This document shows, in pieces, positions 1 to 12,500 of a DNA stretch of 64,000 bases (its first letter is position 1; the number at the start of each line of letters is the position of its first letter). Origin of the DNA: Struthidea cinerea (Eukaryota; Chordata; Aves; Passeriformes; Corcoracidae); NCBI GenBank assembly GCA_013397865.1, contig VZTI01005243.1:1232677-1296676 (forward strand), read 5' to 3'. Below the pieces are notes generated by a model. That model worked only from the letters and a program-made list of their open reading frames with translations. It did no database searches and was not told the DNA's origin. A program made the position numbers and the translations under genes.

Positions 1-729
1 CAGCGCCTTACAGACACTGGGTCTTAACGAGAAGGTTTCATCTGAAATATGAGGGTAGATACTTCTGTTGAAAGTTTAAATATTTGTTTTAATATTCAAA
101 CCTAATATACTACTGAATGTTAACAGAGAATTCTGTATTTTCATAGTAATATGGCTTGAAGGATTTGAAAGTTCACCTGGAGACACTTACCTTTTCTGTT
201 ATCAAATTTTCTCACATACTGCTAGATTTGTTCATCAAAGTTCTTCACCTGTCAAAATATACTATTTCATATGCAATCTTAAAGTATAACACTATTGTTT
301 GGGTTAAGTTAATTTTGAACTAGGCACCAGATCTCCTCAATCTTCTCTCTTAAGCTAGGAACAGAAAGTAAAATTTAATGAGGTGGAATAAATATCTGAA
401 TGTCTTCATTTATGTAATTTTTCTTTAAGCATGTATTTTACCAATCCAGCAGTTCATTGCAGTCGAGCTTATGCTCCAGATAAATTTTTTTCCCCCTGAT
501 TGTTTACTCCACTTGCAACTTTAAGGTGAAGAATTCAATTTGATGTCATACTTTGTATTGTGATTTGGACAAACTCTAAATAGATGCTTCCAGTTTGCAT
601 CATGTCTAACAGTCAATGTATGTGAATTTCTTGGTTTTAAATAATGTTATGTAATCTACTTCTAATCTTCATGACTTGTTTTGAAAAAAAAATTGCAAAG
701 TTTAACTTTCTTCTCTATTTTTTTAACAG
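1..729 (+). other. ADK: ADK intron, 3' part (upstream intron)
   Basis: This is the downstream end of the intron that precedes the first ADK exon in the window. It is AT-rich non-coding sequence and ends in a pyrimidine-rich tract with an AACAG acceptor at 725-729. I looked for the preceding ADK coding segment (the stretch containing LKPNDQ in the human enzyme) and did not see it, so that exon lies upstream of the window. No repeat was recognised here. Confidence 0.85.
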
Positions 730-808
730 ATTCGAAGAACTTGTGAAAAAGTTCAAAGTAGAATATCATGCTGGTGGTTCCACTCAAAATTCCGTTAAAG
801 TGGCCCAG
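730..808 (+). CDS. ADK: Adenosine kinase, internal exon with the sugar-binding GG motif
   Basis: This internal coding exon belongs to adenosine kinase, the PfkB/ribokinase-family enzyme that phosphorylates adenosine to AMP and so controls cellular adenosine and the S-adenosylmethionine cycle. The exon is 79 bp. Its first base completes a split codon, and 26 full codons follow, beginning FEELVKKFKVEYHAGG and ending VKVAQ. By my recollection of the human protein this matches residues 49-74 of the short isoform, with two conservative changes (Asp to Glu, Ile to Val). The Gly-Gly-Ser-Thr-Gln-Asn stretch contains the residues known in the human structure (Gly63, Gly64, Ser65, Asn68) to contact the ribose of adenosine, and all are intact. 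The acceptor is a T-rich tract with AACAG at 725-729. The donor after CAG is GTTTGT, which is weak. The downstream intron is phase 0. The frame continues exactly into the exon at 52443. Confidence 0.96.
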
Positions 809-1124
809 GTTTGTTCTTCCTTAGCAAAGAATTATTGGCAATTTCAAGTGTTGTGTTTGAATCTGCTCTGTATTGTCTGTTTCATCTTGAGCACTGCAGA
901 GTGGCTTCTTCTGATTCTGTTGCTCAGACTATGCTGATAGTGTTGTATGTGACTTGAAGTTGTGCTCTTTTGTCTTTTCACACGTGTTCTGCTAAGGTTA
1001 TAGCTACAGCTGCAGTGTACTAGAAGTGAAAAGCTTTGTCAAAGATGAATGCTGGAAGGGGAAGAGGCGAGGACAAGGTCCCTAGCTGCAGTTAGGAATC
1101 CTACACTGAGAAAAGTCACAATGA

Positions 1125-1303
1125 CAGCAGTTAAACAGTGAAGTTGTTGAATCTCTGTGCTTGGAGATTTTCATGACTTACCTGGATGAGTCCTTTGGTC
1201 AGGCAGATCTAAATTTGAGGCTGTCCCTGCTTTGACTGGTGGGTTGGATTGGAGACCTGCAGAGGTCCTGTCTACCCTTCATTGTTCTGTGATTCTAATC
1301 ACA
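1125..1303 (+). repeat. CR1 LINE 3' fragment, sense
   Basis: This is the decayed 3' end of a chicken repeat 1 (CR1) non-LTR retrotransposon. It shows the characteristic order of phrases: a 'cttggagattttca' block, a block resembling 'acctggacaaggccctgg', then 'ccctgctttgac..ggttgga', then an 'agaggtcc' block, ending in 'ttctgtgattct', a degraded form of the CR1 terminal octamer repeat. It is 5'-truncated, as most CR1 copies are. It was identified by recognition of the family pattern rather than by alignment. Confidence 0.78.
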
Positions 1304-2570
1304 TTTATCCTGTAAGAACTTCAAAGTTTGTCCATAAAAGACTGAAATGTAAAACTTCCTTTTATACGAGAATGTTTCTGGCTATGGGTATGATGAACAA
1401 CAGTAATGATGAATTTGGTTTCAGGTATATTAGGTTCTCTATAACAAAAGTATGCCTTTTGTCACAATACTTTTAAGCATATACCTTATGTGCATGTTTT
1501 TATAACATGAGAGATGTAAAAATTCTATTAAAAAATACACAAACGGTACTTAGAACATTCTTGTTAATGATCCCGGCTTATTAACTTTGAGGCTCCCTAT
1601 ATAATTAAAACTGACTGCCAGATAGCATTAAATGCACATTTGGAAGAAATAAAGTTATAATCTAATAAAGGTTGCCCCCACCAATAAAAGGGAAAAAAAT
1701 CATTGTAGTAATTACTGCTCCTTTCTAAAAAATAGTTCTTGCTTCTTTACTAAAGTTTTCATTTTCTGAACCCCCAAATCTCTTGAAAATATTTTGGATT
1801 AAAAAAAGAGGAGTTGCATATGTTCTAATGTATATAGTGCTGTCATTCTGAAATGGTTATGTTTTTAAAATACAGTCAGCTTTCTGAGCTTTTTTTAACC
1901 ATGTGGTCAAGTCAATTTTTTTGCTTCTGATACTTTTGAAAAATCTCTTCATCGATGGAGCTCAAGTTATTGGACTCATTTTCTGCCAGTTATCACTGTT
2001 GCTTGACCTATGAAGATGGTGTAAAGGTGGTGCCTCTTTCATGACATCTGATTAGGGGTGAACCTTTTGGATGGAATTCTGCAACTCTTTATAGTTCAGA
2101 GACATAAAATTCTGCTTTTGTTGCTGCATGTAGATTGGGGAGGTTTAGAAGCAAATGTGCCTGGTAGACTCAGTTTCTAAACTTTGAAGTGTTCAAAGAA
2201 CCCAGGATTTTATTTCCATCTCTCCTGGAAGTGACCTCTGTGGCATCAGCTAATTTATGACTAAACTGTGTTTCATTCTTTAACTGTCATTAACCTCTCT
2301 GTCCAGGTATTGTTCAATAATTATGCTATGAAGTGCACAAAACCCATATAGAGTCGAGGAAATAGATGAAATTTAAATCAGTGAAATGTAGGTATTTCTG
2401 TGTTAGTGCTGCTCTCTTACACTGATTAGTTTTTGTCAGTGAACTTTTCCTGTATCTTGGCTCAGAGCTGGGAGCCTCATTCAGCTCCAGTTGCCATCTG
2501 GAATTGTATTTGTCTCCAGAAGGTTTGTCATCTCCTAGTTTCTGTTTCAAATACGACTGAAACTTAAACA
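1304..2570. other. Intronic sequence, nothing recognised
   Basis: This is AT-rich intronic DNA with short open frames only. I see no repeat family, RNA gene or exon in it. Confidence 0.6.
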
Positions 2571-4920
2571 GTTGTGCATGAATAACATAACATCACTAAA
2601 AGACTTTAAAAAGAGAGATGGAAGAGAGGAAAAAGAGTGAATTCTGGAAGTCTTGAAAGAAGCTGTTATTCTGTAAGCTTTAGCAGAAGAAAAAAAAATG
2701 CGAGCGTAGAAAAAAAGTAGTTGAAATGTAAACCAAAAATTAAATTAAAAATTTTGGAAGAGTTTTTGCAGCAATATTCATTGGCTTATTGGAGAGAATA
2801 AGTTTGTAAGTAACCTTAGAGAGAGAAACTTAAATATGTGTTTTAATTTGTTGAAAATAACGGGAGAAAGTGAACGCTAATTCAGGAAGCTTGTCTGGTG
2901 ACTGAGAAGTAAAGGACCAATAAATAAGTTCAGAGTGCCGAGGCAGCCACACTCAGAGTGAATGTGGATTCTCTGCAAGAAGGCGTGGGGAAGAAATCCT
3001 AGGAATGCAGCTCTCACTAATTTCTCAACATTATGGGAAAAGCTTGAAAAAGTATGCTGTAAAATGAGAGATAAAACCTAAAAGAGTTTGCTCCAGCTGT
3101 TGAAAATTGATGAGAAATAATGACGTGTTAAAGAAAGGCATCCTTGGAAGCCTGACTACAGTGGAATACAACTGTCTGAGTAGAATGGTTGGAAATGAAC
3201 AAATGGCATCTGAAGTTTGGCAAATAGCATTTTTAAAAGTTGAGTTCTGAGTGGGAAGAGTATATTACTAAGGAGTGTAATAGGGAAAGTGCAACTAAAA
3301 AGAAATTATTGGATTTAAAAGAGGGAAGAACTTAGGAAGCAGTTCAGAAGGGTATGGAATTGTTTGTTTCAGATAGTTGTCTTCTTTAAGGGTCAGAAAA
3401 GCAACACTATGTTGAAACAAAAATACCCGAAGGCAAAATGGGTGGAGAAGCTTTAGAGTATATAATGTGTTTAGAAAGGAAAAATAAACCTGTTGTATGG
3501 TTGCTTACGTGGTGTATGGTGATCATCTGCTCATGGTGTATGAGCACATCATCATCTGCTACACGTGCTCATGTATTTTAGATAGTGCCTTTGTACCTGC
3601 AAAGGTAGCATCATCTACTCAAGAAATGCTGTCTCTCTGTGTCTGAACAGGATAAGCCAATTTCTTTAAGAAAAAAAGTCTTAGAAATACTGTATTTGTC
3701 ATGTGTGAAAAATTTGAGGTGGTAATCACAGAAAGAGGGAATAGGAAGAAGTTCTGAATTATGAAGAAAACTGGGAAGAAAATGAAGCTTAAATCATGGG
3801 GTTTGGAACTAAAATTTAAAGCAGCATCAACTACAAATGAAGTGAAGATTTTAGAAGTTTACAAAGAATTAACCAGAATTGCAGTTAAGCTGTGAAGAGC
3901 AGAGTTAGAATTTTTTTTTTCTAGCATGTTAACAGAAAGGAAAGATGGGAAGTGCAGCCGTGAAGGAGGAATTTGGCTGGTAAGGTACGAAAGGGAATCT
4001 TGGTGTTTTTTCAATGCTGTCTTGCAGCAGTGCAGGAGGAGAGTGTGTGGCACTCTGCAGAACTGAACAGTAGTTGGAGAACGTCGTGAGAATCAGGAAG
4101 CTGAACACTGGCCCTGTCGACTGCCCAAAGCAGACATTATGTGTACAGAGTATCTCAGCAGGGTCAGAAAAAGAGAAAGATCTGGACATAGGAGGGACAA
4201 CAGAAAAGATTTTTTTGTAGAAATGCTTCTAATGTACAATGGAGAAGACATATTTCCATGAAATGAAATGTGGAAGCAGAGTCAAATCATGCATTAGAGG
4301 GAAAGCTCTGTAAAAGGAAAGGAAAGAGCAAAGGAAAAATTATTCTGTTGCCGAAGAAATACAGAAGACTGTTGGAGTAAACATTGAGAGGATGGAAGAT
4401 AAATAACAAAGGGGCAGAAACTCAGAAATATCATACTCTTCAAAATTATAATAAGCATTTTTATAAGTACAATAATATTTCTTAAAAAATACCTGCAAAT
4501 GGTGAAAGGGAGTACCAAGAACAATATAAAAGTATTGAAGGGCAGTACTAAAGCTCTTTATGGTTAGATTTTCTGGGATATTGAAGTTGTTTGAACTGAT
4601 CCTGGAAAGAGTTAGGGAATCATTTTTATCATGGCTTGACTCATGATATGAAAGGGGGTGCGGGGGGGAAGTGATTAACATATTCCAGAAATGACAGTAG
4701 TAGGCATAAAAATGGAAAAGATAAATGAGACAACAGTTTAGTCATTCCTTAATGAGATTAAATTAACAGCAAATTATGCTTCAGAAATACTGATTCGTAT
4801 TAGGAGAGTAATGGTGACAGAAAGAAGTGGAGAAAGCGGAGACAGAATGTAAGAGAAATGACAAAACTAAGAGAAAAGTTAATAAGTAATATGGAAAGAG
4901 AAAAAAAGTACAAAAATCTG
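2571..4920 (+). other. Purine-rich (A/G-skewed) intronic block
   Basis: Over about 2.3 kb the + strand is markedly enriched in A and G, with frequent runs such as 'gagagatggaagagaggaaa' near 2610 and 'gagaaatgacaaaactaaga' near 4854. By hand count 4801-4860 is about 80% purine and 3241-3300 about 68%. The skew stops near 4921, where a pyrimidine-rich stretch begins. No frame stays open for long, and no protein domain was recognised. A decayed retroelement interior is possible, since sense strands of such elements are often purine-rich, but nothing identifies a family. Confidence 0.5.
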
Positions 4921-7900
4921 AGTGTTGCTCTGATTCTGCATTCCCTCACTGTCCCATCCTTGTTTCTTCCTTACCAATCTGCATTCCTTGTCCACTCTGA
5001 TCTTCCTTGGATATAAATTTGTTCACTTGCAAAAAATAGATGGCTAACTACGACAGATTGAGTACTTACAAGGCCTTAAGGAAAAGTCTTACTGAAGTAT
5101 CTTTTTGTTTGAGACTTTAGTACTCAGTGGAAGAATAGAGACAGAAAGTTAAGAATGGAAAGAGGGTAAAAGAACTAAAAAAGGGTTTTCCTGACTGCAG
5201 TACAATGCAGAAAACAGATGGAATCCAGATAATCAGTAAAAATGCAGGTAATGCACTCCTCAAGGTGCTATATGACTGTAAGACAATTGTTGGGATGACT
5301 TCTTTTTCTTAACCCACCAATAGGACATGTTGATAACTTTGCTGGATCAAGTTTCAATTAATCAGGCATCAGTCACTAAAAATTGTTTGATAATACTTTG
5401 GAAAATGAAGACTAGAGAGGATGACTGAATTGCAATCCTTTAGTTTCTGGAACAGAAACCAAAGTTTAACTTTCTGTTGGCTTGGCATTAGAATTATCCT
5501 TTTATACCAACTTTTAGTTTTGCTGTGTGTTTGAAGTTGTGATGCATGCTTAGGAACAAGAAGTGTAGGGGTATCAAACTGAAACTGCAGTGTGCTTCTC
5601 TGACCTTTACTTGTCTCATTAAATTTTGGCTTTATATCTAATATGATATGTGACATCTTGCTTTAATCTGAGCTCTTGCAATCTCTCCAAATGATTGGAT
5701 CCATTATATGAAATCTATAAAATATGCATACATGTAACTGCATGCAGTTCATAAATAATGTATTGTTTTAGGGTTCTGCCAACAAACTAAATTCAGATTC
5801 GTGGAGACAGTATTTTACTACTACTCAGCTTCCTTCCGTAGTTTTAGTTAAACCTGTGCCCATCTAACAACAGACATTGATGTGGAAGGAAAAAAAGAAA
5901 AAAATCTGAGTCTTTTAATAGGGCTTATGACTTTATAAAGTATCTAAAGCAAATAGCTTACATGTGCAGAGAGGGCAAGTATTGCTGACCAGGCTGTATT
6001 TGCATGATTTTTATCAGCATTTCTTTTGCTTTTAGGGGGCTGAGGTTAGAACTGCAAGAAGTTGTCTTTGAAGTTTTCTCTTTCTAACACAAGTGCTGGA
6101 TTTCAAGTTTAACTTGATAGAAGTTTATAACTTGGATTTTAAACTACACAACCTTGGCAACAAACAACACATTTACATTCTTGTTTTTCTGGAAGTACTT
6201 ACAAAGAATGCCATAATTTTCATCCTCAGAATGGGTTCTCTTGGTTTCTGTCCTATTTCTTAATAGCTTATTTTTATTCTAGCAATCTAGGTATTGCTGT
6301 GGATCTCACTTAGCAGCTAGAGAGTCCTGTATTCTCTGGTTTATTCATCCTTGGACGCATTGAAAAATTCTCATTACACAACTTTTATTACTGCTGATGC
6401 CATGTGAGCTTGGAAGAATGTAGCTTGACACATTTCAGGGTGAATAGGTAGGACTGGCAGATCAAGGGAAAATGTAAGTTAAAATTTTTGGGAAGCTTTC
6501 ATATAGATATTCTTGGGAATTCACAATAATGTTTTTATGATCACACCTGAGAAAATCATCGTAATTCCCTTTTCTTTCTGCATTACTTCTTGCCATCTAA
6601 TTGTAACCTTTCAATTTTGGGGCTGTACAACATTTCTGGGAAAAGCCTACGTCCTGTCATTAGATATTTTAAAGAAGTTTGGCTTTAAACTAGAGTATGT
6701 GTTTATTTACTCTTAATAAAGTGTTGATTGGAATGACTTTTAAATGAGGGATAACATTAAGAGAGAATAATATGCTAAATTATGTTGAACTTTTGAATTT
6801 ACATCAGGGAAGTATGGCACTTTTTTCAATATCAGCCTCTATTTCAAGGGCTTGTAAATTAATCCCAATTTTTATTCTTCCACTATGATTATCTTATTCT
6901 GTTAATCTAAAGTGATTGTGCTTTTTAGCATTCTAATGAACTCATAAATCTGAGAATTTAGCTTTGAAAAATGAATGGATTCATGCTTGTTTATAAAAAG
7001 CGATATGCTCTGAAGGCTTAGAAGTATTTTAAATTTTTACTACTTGTTATGTGAGTAATTAGCCAAGCCTTGGATTTATATTAAACATATGTGTCTACTG
7101 GGTCATGTCATGCTTAATCCAAAAATATTATGTAAAATTAAAAATTTATCTATGAAGAATACTTGCAGGTGCAGAACTGCATTTTCTAAACGATATGAGC
7201 TGTAATCTTGTAAACATATAAGTAACTTCATTGCAACTGATTCCATGCTTTTAAAATTAAGTTTAGATGTATTTGCCGAGAAGTACCCCTGGCTAAACAG
7301 TACTTCCTGTATGTAATCTACAAAATCCATAACACAGGGATCCATCAGTCCTTCAGTGATTTCCTCCCACTTTCCTATCATTCTGTATAAATGAGCATAT
7401 AACTAATGATTTTAATCTTTTCCTCACTTGTGAGAATTTCTGGATTACTTCTCTGCAGTAGATTAGAGTGAGGCATAGCAGGAAGCAAGACTTGGCTCAG
7501 GAGCAGGCCTCAAAATGTATTGAACATGCATAACTGGCACAGAGGTAATGGAAAGGCTATCAGAGAGGTCACCCCAAGCATACTCGCAATTTTTTCATGT
7601 TGAGGCAACTTTGCAGGAACTGTCATTTTTTTATGGAATCAATCATGCCATCGACTAGAAATGTTCTCTGTTCTGCTTATTGTGTGCTTAAAATCACTTA
7701 CGCAACAAATAGCTTTCTCCAAAAACTGTTTCTGGACTAACACTCCAAGAAAGTGCAAACGAGTCCCCTAAACAACTTTTTCATCCTACTTAGTGAAGCA
7801 GAGAACATTTAACTCCGCATCTTTCTGTTGCCCAAAAAGAAATAGGGCATTTTTTTTTTTTTTCCTAAGAGAGGTAGGTTTTGTGCTTTCTGAACCATTT

Positions 7901-9276
7901 GGACCAGAATGTTAAATTCCTCAGAGTTAGTTTTGGCCTTATGCTTGATATTCCTTAGGCGGCTTCATTTTCATTCCTTAAGCAGCTCTGCTCAGATGGG
8001 CTTGGTGGCCCCAGCAAACATGTGTTTCCAATATTTTCAGTAGTTTAATCCAGCTTTCAAGAAAATGTACAAAAAAGATCTCTCAACCATTTTCTGTTTG
8101 GTATGGTTTAATAAACTTAGGGGTAATAGCCTTACCCTTTCTCCAGAAAAAACTCCTGAGATGTGTGCTTCTTTCTATGCCAGGTCTCACACGTTTCTGC
8201 CGTGCTGGGGCAGCATTCCACAGTGTGGTCTTCTGTCAGCACCATGTGCTGTCCTGCAAGTGCACATACCTGCTTCTCAAACCTGTTCCATGTAAAAGAA
8301 GATAAACCAGACAAAGAGCTGGAATTTATAGCTATTTTTTTCTTACTTATACCTTACTAAAATTTAAATGCTGCTAGCCAGTTAAGTGGACCTCTGAAAC
8401 ACCTGTCCTCAATGCTCTGTGTGACCAGTCCAAATCAATGAGATGTGTACTTGCTGAAGGAGTAGCAAAATATGTCTCAGAGCTACCCAAAACAGTCATT
8501 TAGTTTGTCTCTCTGGAAATACAGCAATGGCTATTCCCGCTGTGGCTGAGATGATGTCCTGTTGATAGTGTCACAGCAGACAGTACCACACACCAGTGAC
8601 ATCAGTTTCCTGAGTTACTTATTCTCTCAAGTGCATTCTGTCATTCATGTGTGTTTCCAAATCAGTCTGTGTCAAACACCACAGTGATGTGTCCCTGCTT
8701 CTTACAGAGCAGACAGCCTTTCCTCATCAGAATTAAAACATGCAGCTTGGGAAACTGGTGTAATGCCTAAATTGATCAGTACAGATGTCAGAGAAATTTT
8801 GTAACACTTGAGAGCTGCCTAGATTTTTTTGGAAAGTCTTAGAGAAAATTGCCAGACCTTTTACTCAGCTGCAGCTAAGATGTTTTTCAAAGCCTTATTC
8901 AGAGCTACTTCAACAGTTCAAAAAAAGCAACAAACCCTTTTTGTCCTAATGACAAACTCTACAAAAATGTAAGCAAATTTCCCCCCCAGTTACAAAGCTG
9001 GGAACTTCTCAAGCTCTAATTGTGCTTGTGAAAGAAGCCCATCCGTTGTTTATGTGGTTATGGGTCAGATGATGAAAGATGCAGCAGTGCACTGGAGGAC
9101 CTGGCTTTTCAAGGTTACTGGTAGTGAGGCTTTTTTCTGTTCACTGGGAGTAGCTGCGTACAACTCTGTGTATATTTATAGACCTGGGAATATAATTTCA
9201 ACAAATATCAGCATGGTCAGAAAATGAAGGTCCAAGGAGCCTGTGGCAGTTTTTCAGACTTCGCAGTGCCAGGTCC
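4921..9276. other. Intronic sequence, nothing firmly recognised
   Basis: This is AT-rich intronic DNA. The part from about 7440 to 9276 is somewhat richer in G+C and C/T words than its surroundings, but no repeat family or exon was identified. Confidence 0.5.
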
Positions 9277-9558
9277 CTAAATCTGTCCTCTCAAAAATGA
9301 GGTAGTTCCAGTTACACCATTGTCAGTTTGACAACAGACTTTGTTATGAGACAGATGGCAACTGTTAAGCATTGCAAGACAAATGTCCTTATGTGCATCA
9401 CTTTGGCATGGAATTGAGTGGTTCACTGCTGGTCCCATGGACTTGTCTGTTTGATGCACCAGAACCATATCCACTTGTTTTTTCAGGTCTTGTTCCTGGC
9501 CAGCAACATCAATAACATTGTAGGAAGACTGTCTTTGAAGTGAGTTTGGATGTGACAT
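9277..9558 (-). other. Unassigned minus-strand open frame, possibly relic coding sequence
   Basis: A 93-codon frame on the minus strand begins MSHPNSLQRQSSYNVIDVAG and ends with FLRGQI before a stop. It is cysteine- and histidine-containing, hydrophilic, and not low-complexity, unlike most chance frames nearby. I do not recognise a family. It has no visible start context, splice partners or neighbouring exons, and it lies antisense inside an ADK intron. The most likely explanations are a chance frame or a decayed retrocopy or retroelement fragment. It should not be treated as a gene. Confidence 0.15.
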
Positions 9559-9560
9559 AT

Positions 9561-12500
9561 TTCAGAAAAACAGCAAAAAGAGTTGTACCATCACATTCCT
9601 GCTAAATCCGTTTAGATAGAACCTTGAAACTCTTTCTTCTTCAGTGTGTTTGAGTAAGCTTCAGAGTACATATGCAGCCTCTGTTCATCTGTCCAAAATT
9701 GTAATTTATTTAAATGATTAGAAACTGTTTCCATATTCTGGAGTAATCAAACACCAGTCACCCACATGGAATCAGAAGGCACTATATAAATGGTAGCAGT
9801 TGGTTCTTTCTGGGTATGCAATTCAGCTGCCTGCTGCTTGACTGAGCTTATATGCTTCTTTGGCTATGTTAACACCATGTTTTGAAGCTGTAAAAATTTT
9901 TTCAGATTTTTCAAAAGCAACAAAGGAATTCGGACTCTTATCTCTAAGCTAATGTCCACCTGAATGAGTTGACTCAAACTTTTTTGTTTCTTGATTTTGT
10001 TTCTCCCTGAGCCAACATCACCTTTAACTTGTAAGACATGCTATATACGAGAGTGATACTAATTAGCACATTCCCTAATTTATGCTTATTCTGAAAAGTA
10101 AGCTGTTTCTAGGTAATACAGTCATTAGTGCAGGCTGGGATTTCTCCCAAAGCAGCAAACATCTGGAAGTATCAGTAAGCTACAATAAGGGGGCCTGGTT
10201 CCAAGGGTGCCGTGATGTGAACCCTCCAATGTTTTTTGTGTGCAGAATGACAATGGGACTTTCTCAGAACCTTTTGCCCCATAAAACTTTCCATGCGGAG
10301 GTGGGCTGATGGCTTGACTGACATTTATTTGACTTGTTCCCATTAGCTGACACTGGAAGGAGAATGAGTGCTTGATTTGGCAATCTCAGAAGAGAGGGTA
10401 AATCCCTGTGCTTCACTGATATTAATCTGGCATGCCACTCAAGCCTTGGGAGCTTGGGAACTGTTTTATCCTTAGCAGCTCAATAAGTTACATAACTACA
10501 TCTTTAGCAATTAATTAATGTTAAGTGATGTGATACAGTGGGGAGTTAATTGCCCTGGAAATCTGAAATGCCAAGTTACAGGGGTTTCTTGCACATCTCT
10601 GGAATGCTTCCTGTTGGAAGTATACTTTTTTTTCCCCCTTAACACAAACACTGACAATCTTGCTGTTAGCTAAGAATTCTATGCAGGTTTTATAATATAC
10701 TGTTCCTGGAGATCTCATGCTTCCCTCAGAAAGTTTAAATACATTGGTATAAGTTCCTTACACATTTATTAGATGTATCCACAGATTTGTTGCCTAAAAC
10801 CATTCTTTTTTCTCCTTCAATGATTTGTGCTCCATCCAAGAGGATGTATGTCTGGTTTTTTTATTTTTTTTTATTACTTTTGATTACTACTAACATGCAT
10901 TGTAGGCCTGTACTAAATTAGTATATCTGTCTCTTTCTTGTGCATATGATAGAGGTAATAGTGGTTTATCAGAATAGAAATTTAATATAGGAATTTACTT
11001 TAACTTTTTAACAGTGCACATAGGTAAGGACTGATTTGTCAGGAGGTACAGTAGTGCTTTTTTTAGGACCCTGAGCATGATTTCAAAGGAGCGTATAGGA
11101 TTGTCAATCACATCAGGAGACTGTGTTTCAGTGGCTTTTGCAGTGACTAGCATTATGTGCTAATTTGTTCAAAGAAAGGATATGGGATAATGCAATGAAT
11201 TGCCAATAGGAAAGTCTTATCCTAGGACTACTCCATTAGCAGTTCACTTACACCCTGACCCGTAAGAGTTGGCCTGTAGGTTATTTTGTTATTGGTATAT
11301 ATGTCTAGTCTTTAGAGGAAAAAAAAAAACCTGTAAAAGTTGATCTCATTGATATGCATTGAGTTTCACAGTTTTATTTTTCTTGCTGCAAAATAGTATT
11401 TGGATGGATTAGGCCTGTTACCATCTCAACTATAGTAGAAAATGTACAGAATATTTACCTCATGTTACTGGGGTTCCATTCAAAATGTTCACAAGACCTG
11501 AAGGGGAAAAATATGGCTCTTGTATACTCTGAATTTGTTAAAGCACAAAAACATATGCAACAGCTCCACTTAGTTTCTTGCTATATTGTACCCATAAAGT
11601 ACTGAAAGCTGGCAGTTACTCACTTCAAGTGCCATGCTTGTGTTCTGCTTTTAACTGAGGTTTTTTTCACTTGTGAGTGATGAAGAGTCCTTTATGTGTA
11701 AGAGCTGCATTCTGCATCCTTTTCCTCACTATGCGAGATCCTGTCCCTAGGGATCTATCTTTCACTCTTCCTCCATCCTCACACATGTCACACTGTCAGG
11801 ACTAACTGAACAATGTCTGAAGTATTTAACTTGTTTGCTTCTACACAGTTCTATTTTTTCCATTTTTCTAATGAGAAAGCTACTCTGATTTACTAAGGCA
11901 TCTTTGGGAGTTAGATGCTGACTTTGTGGATTTAAATGGTATTTTACTTATCAAAGATGTACTTTATATTACATACCTGTTTGTGTAAGTGTGGATGCTG
12001 AAAAGCTTTCACCATAGAAATTTTCCAGGTTTCTGCAGCATTCTGTGAGAATCCTGCTTTTCTCATGCAAGCTATGAAAAACAGTGCTATGGTTTTGTAA
12101 ACGAATTCTCTCTATCTGCAGCTGCAAGTTGTTATGTAGTATTGTTATGATGTTGACTAGAGAAATATTTTGAAATAGGTGTTGTAGGTTTCAGCCAACC
12201 AGCCTGGGAGGTGGATTGTTAAAGGACCAATGACCTTATACCATTTAAAAATACTAAGATATAAAACCAGTCTGTATATTATTAAATAAATCCATTCCAT
12301 TTGCTTCCTGGACTTGAACTTTTGTGTTGTGATTTTTCTCTGTCCCCAGTACAACAGCAGCAGTATAAGCAGAGTGAAGTTTAGATATCTTCCTACTAAA
12401 GAGAAATGACTACACCCAATTATACTGAGTTTCTTCATGACATTACAGTCTCACAAATAAACTAATTCAAGAAAATTATTTACTGTAGTTCTGTCAATGT

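Noticed and set aside
644..937. 97-codon + strand frame covering the first ADK exon
   Set aside because: Only 730-808 is coding. The frame starts in the intron and reads past the CAG/GT donor into intron sequence.
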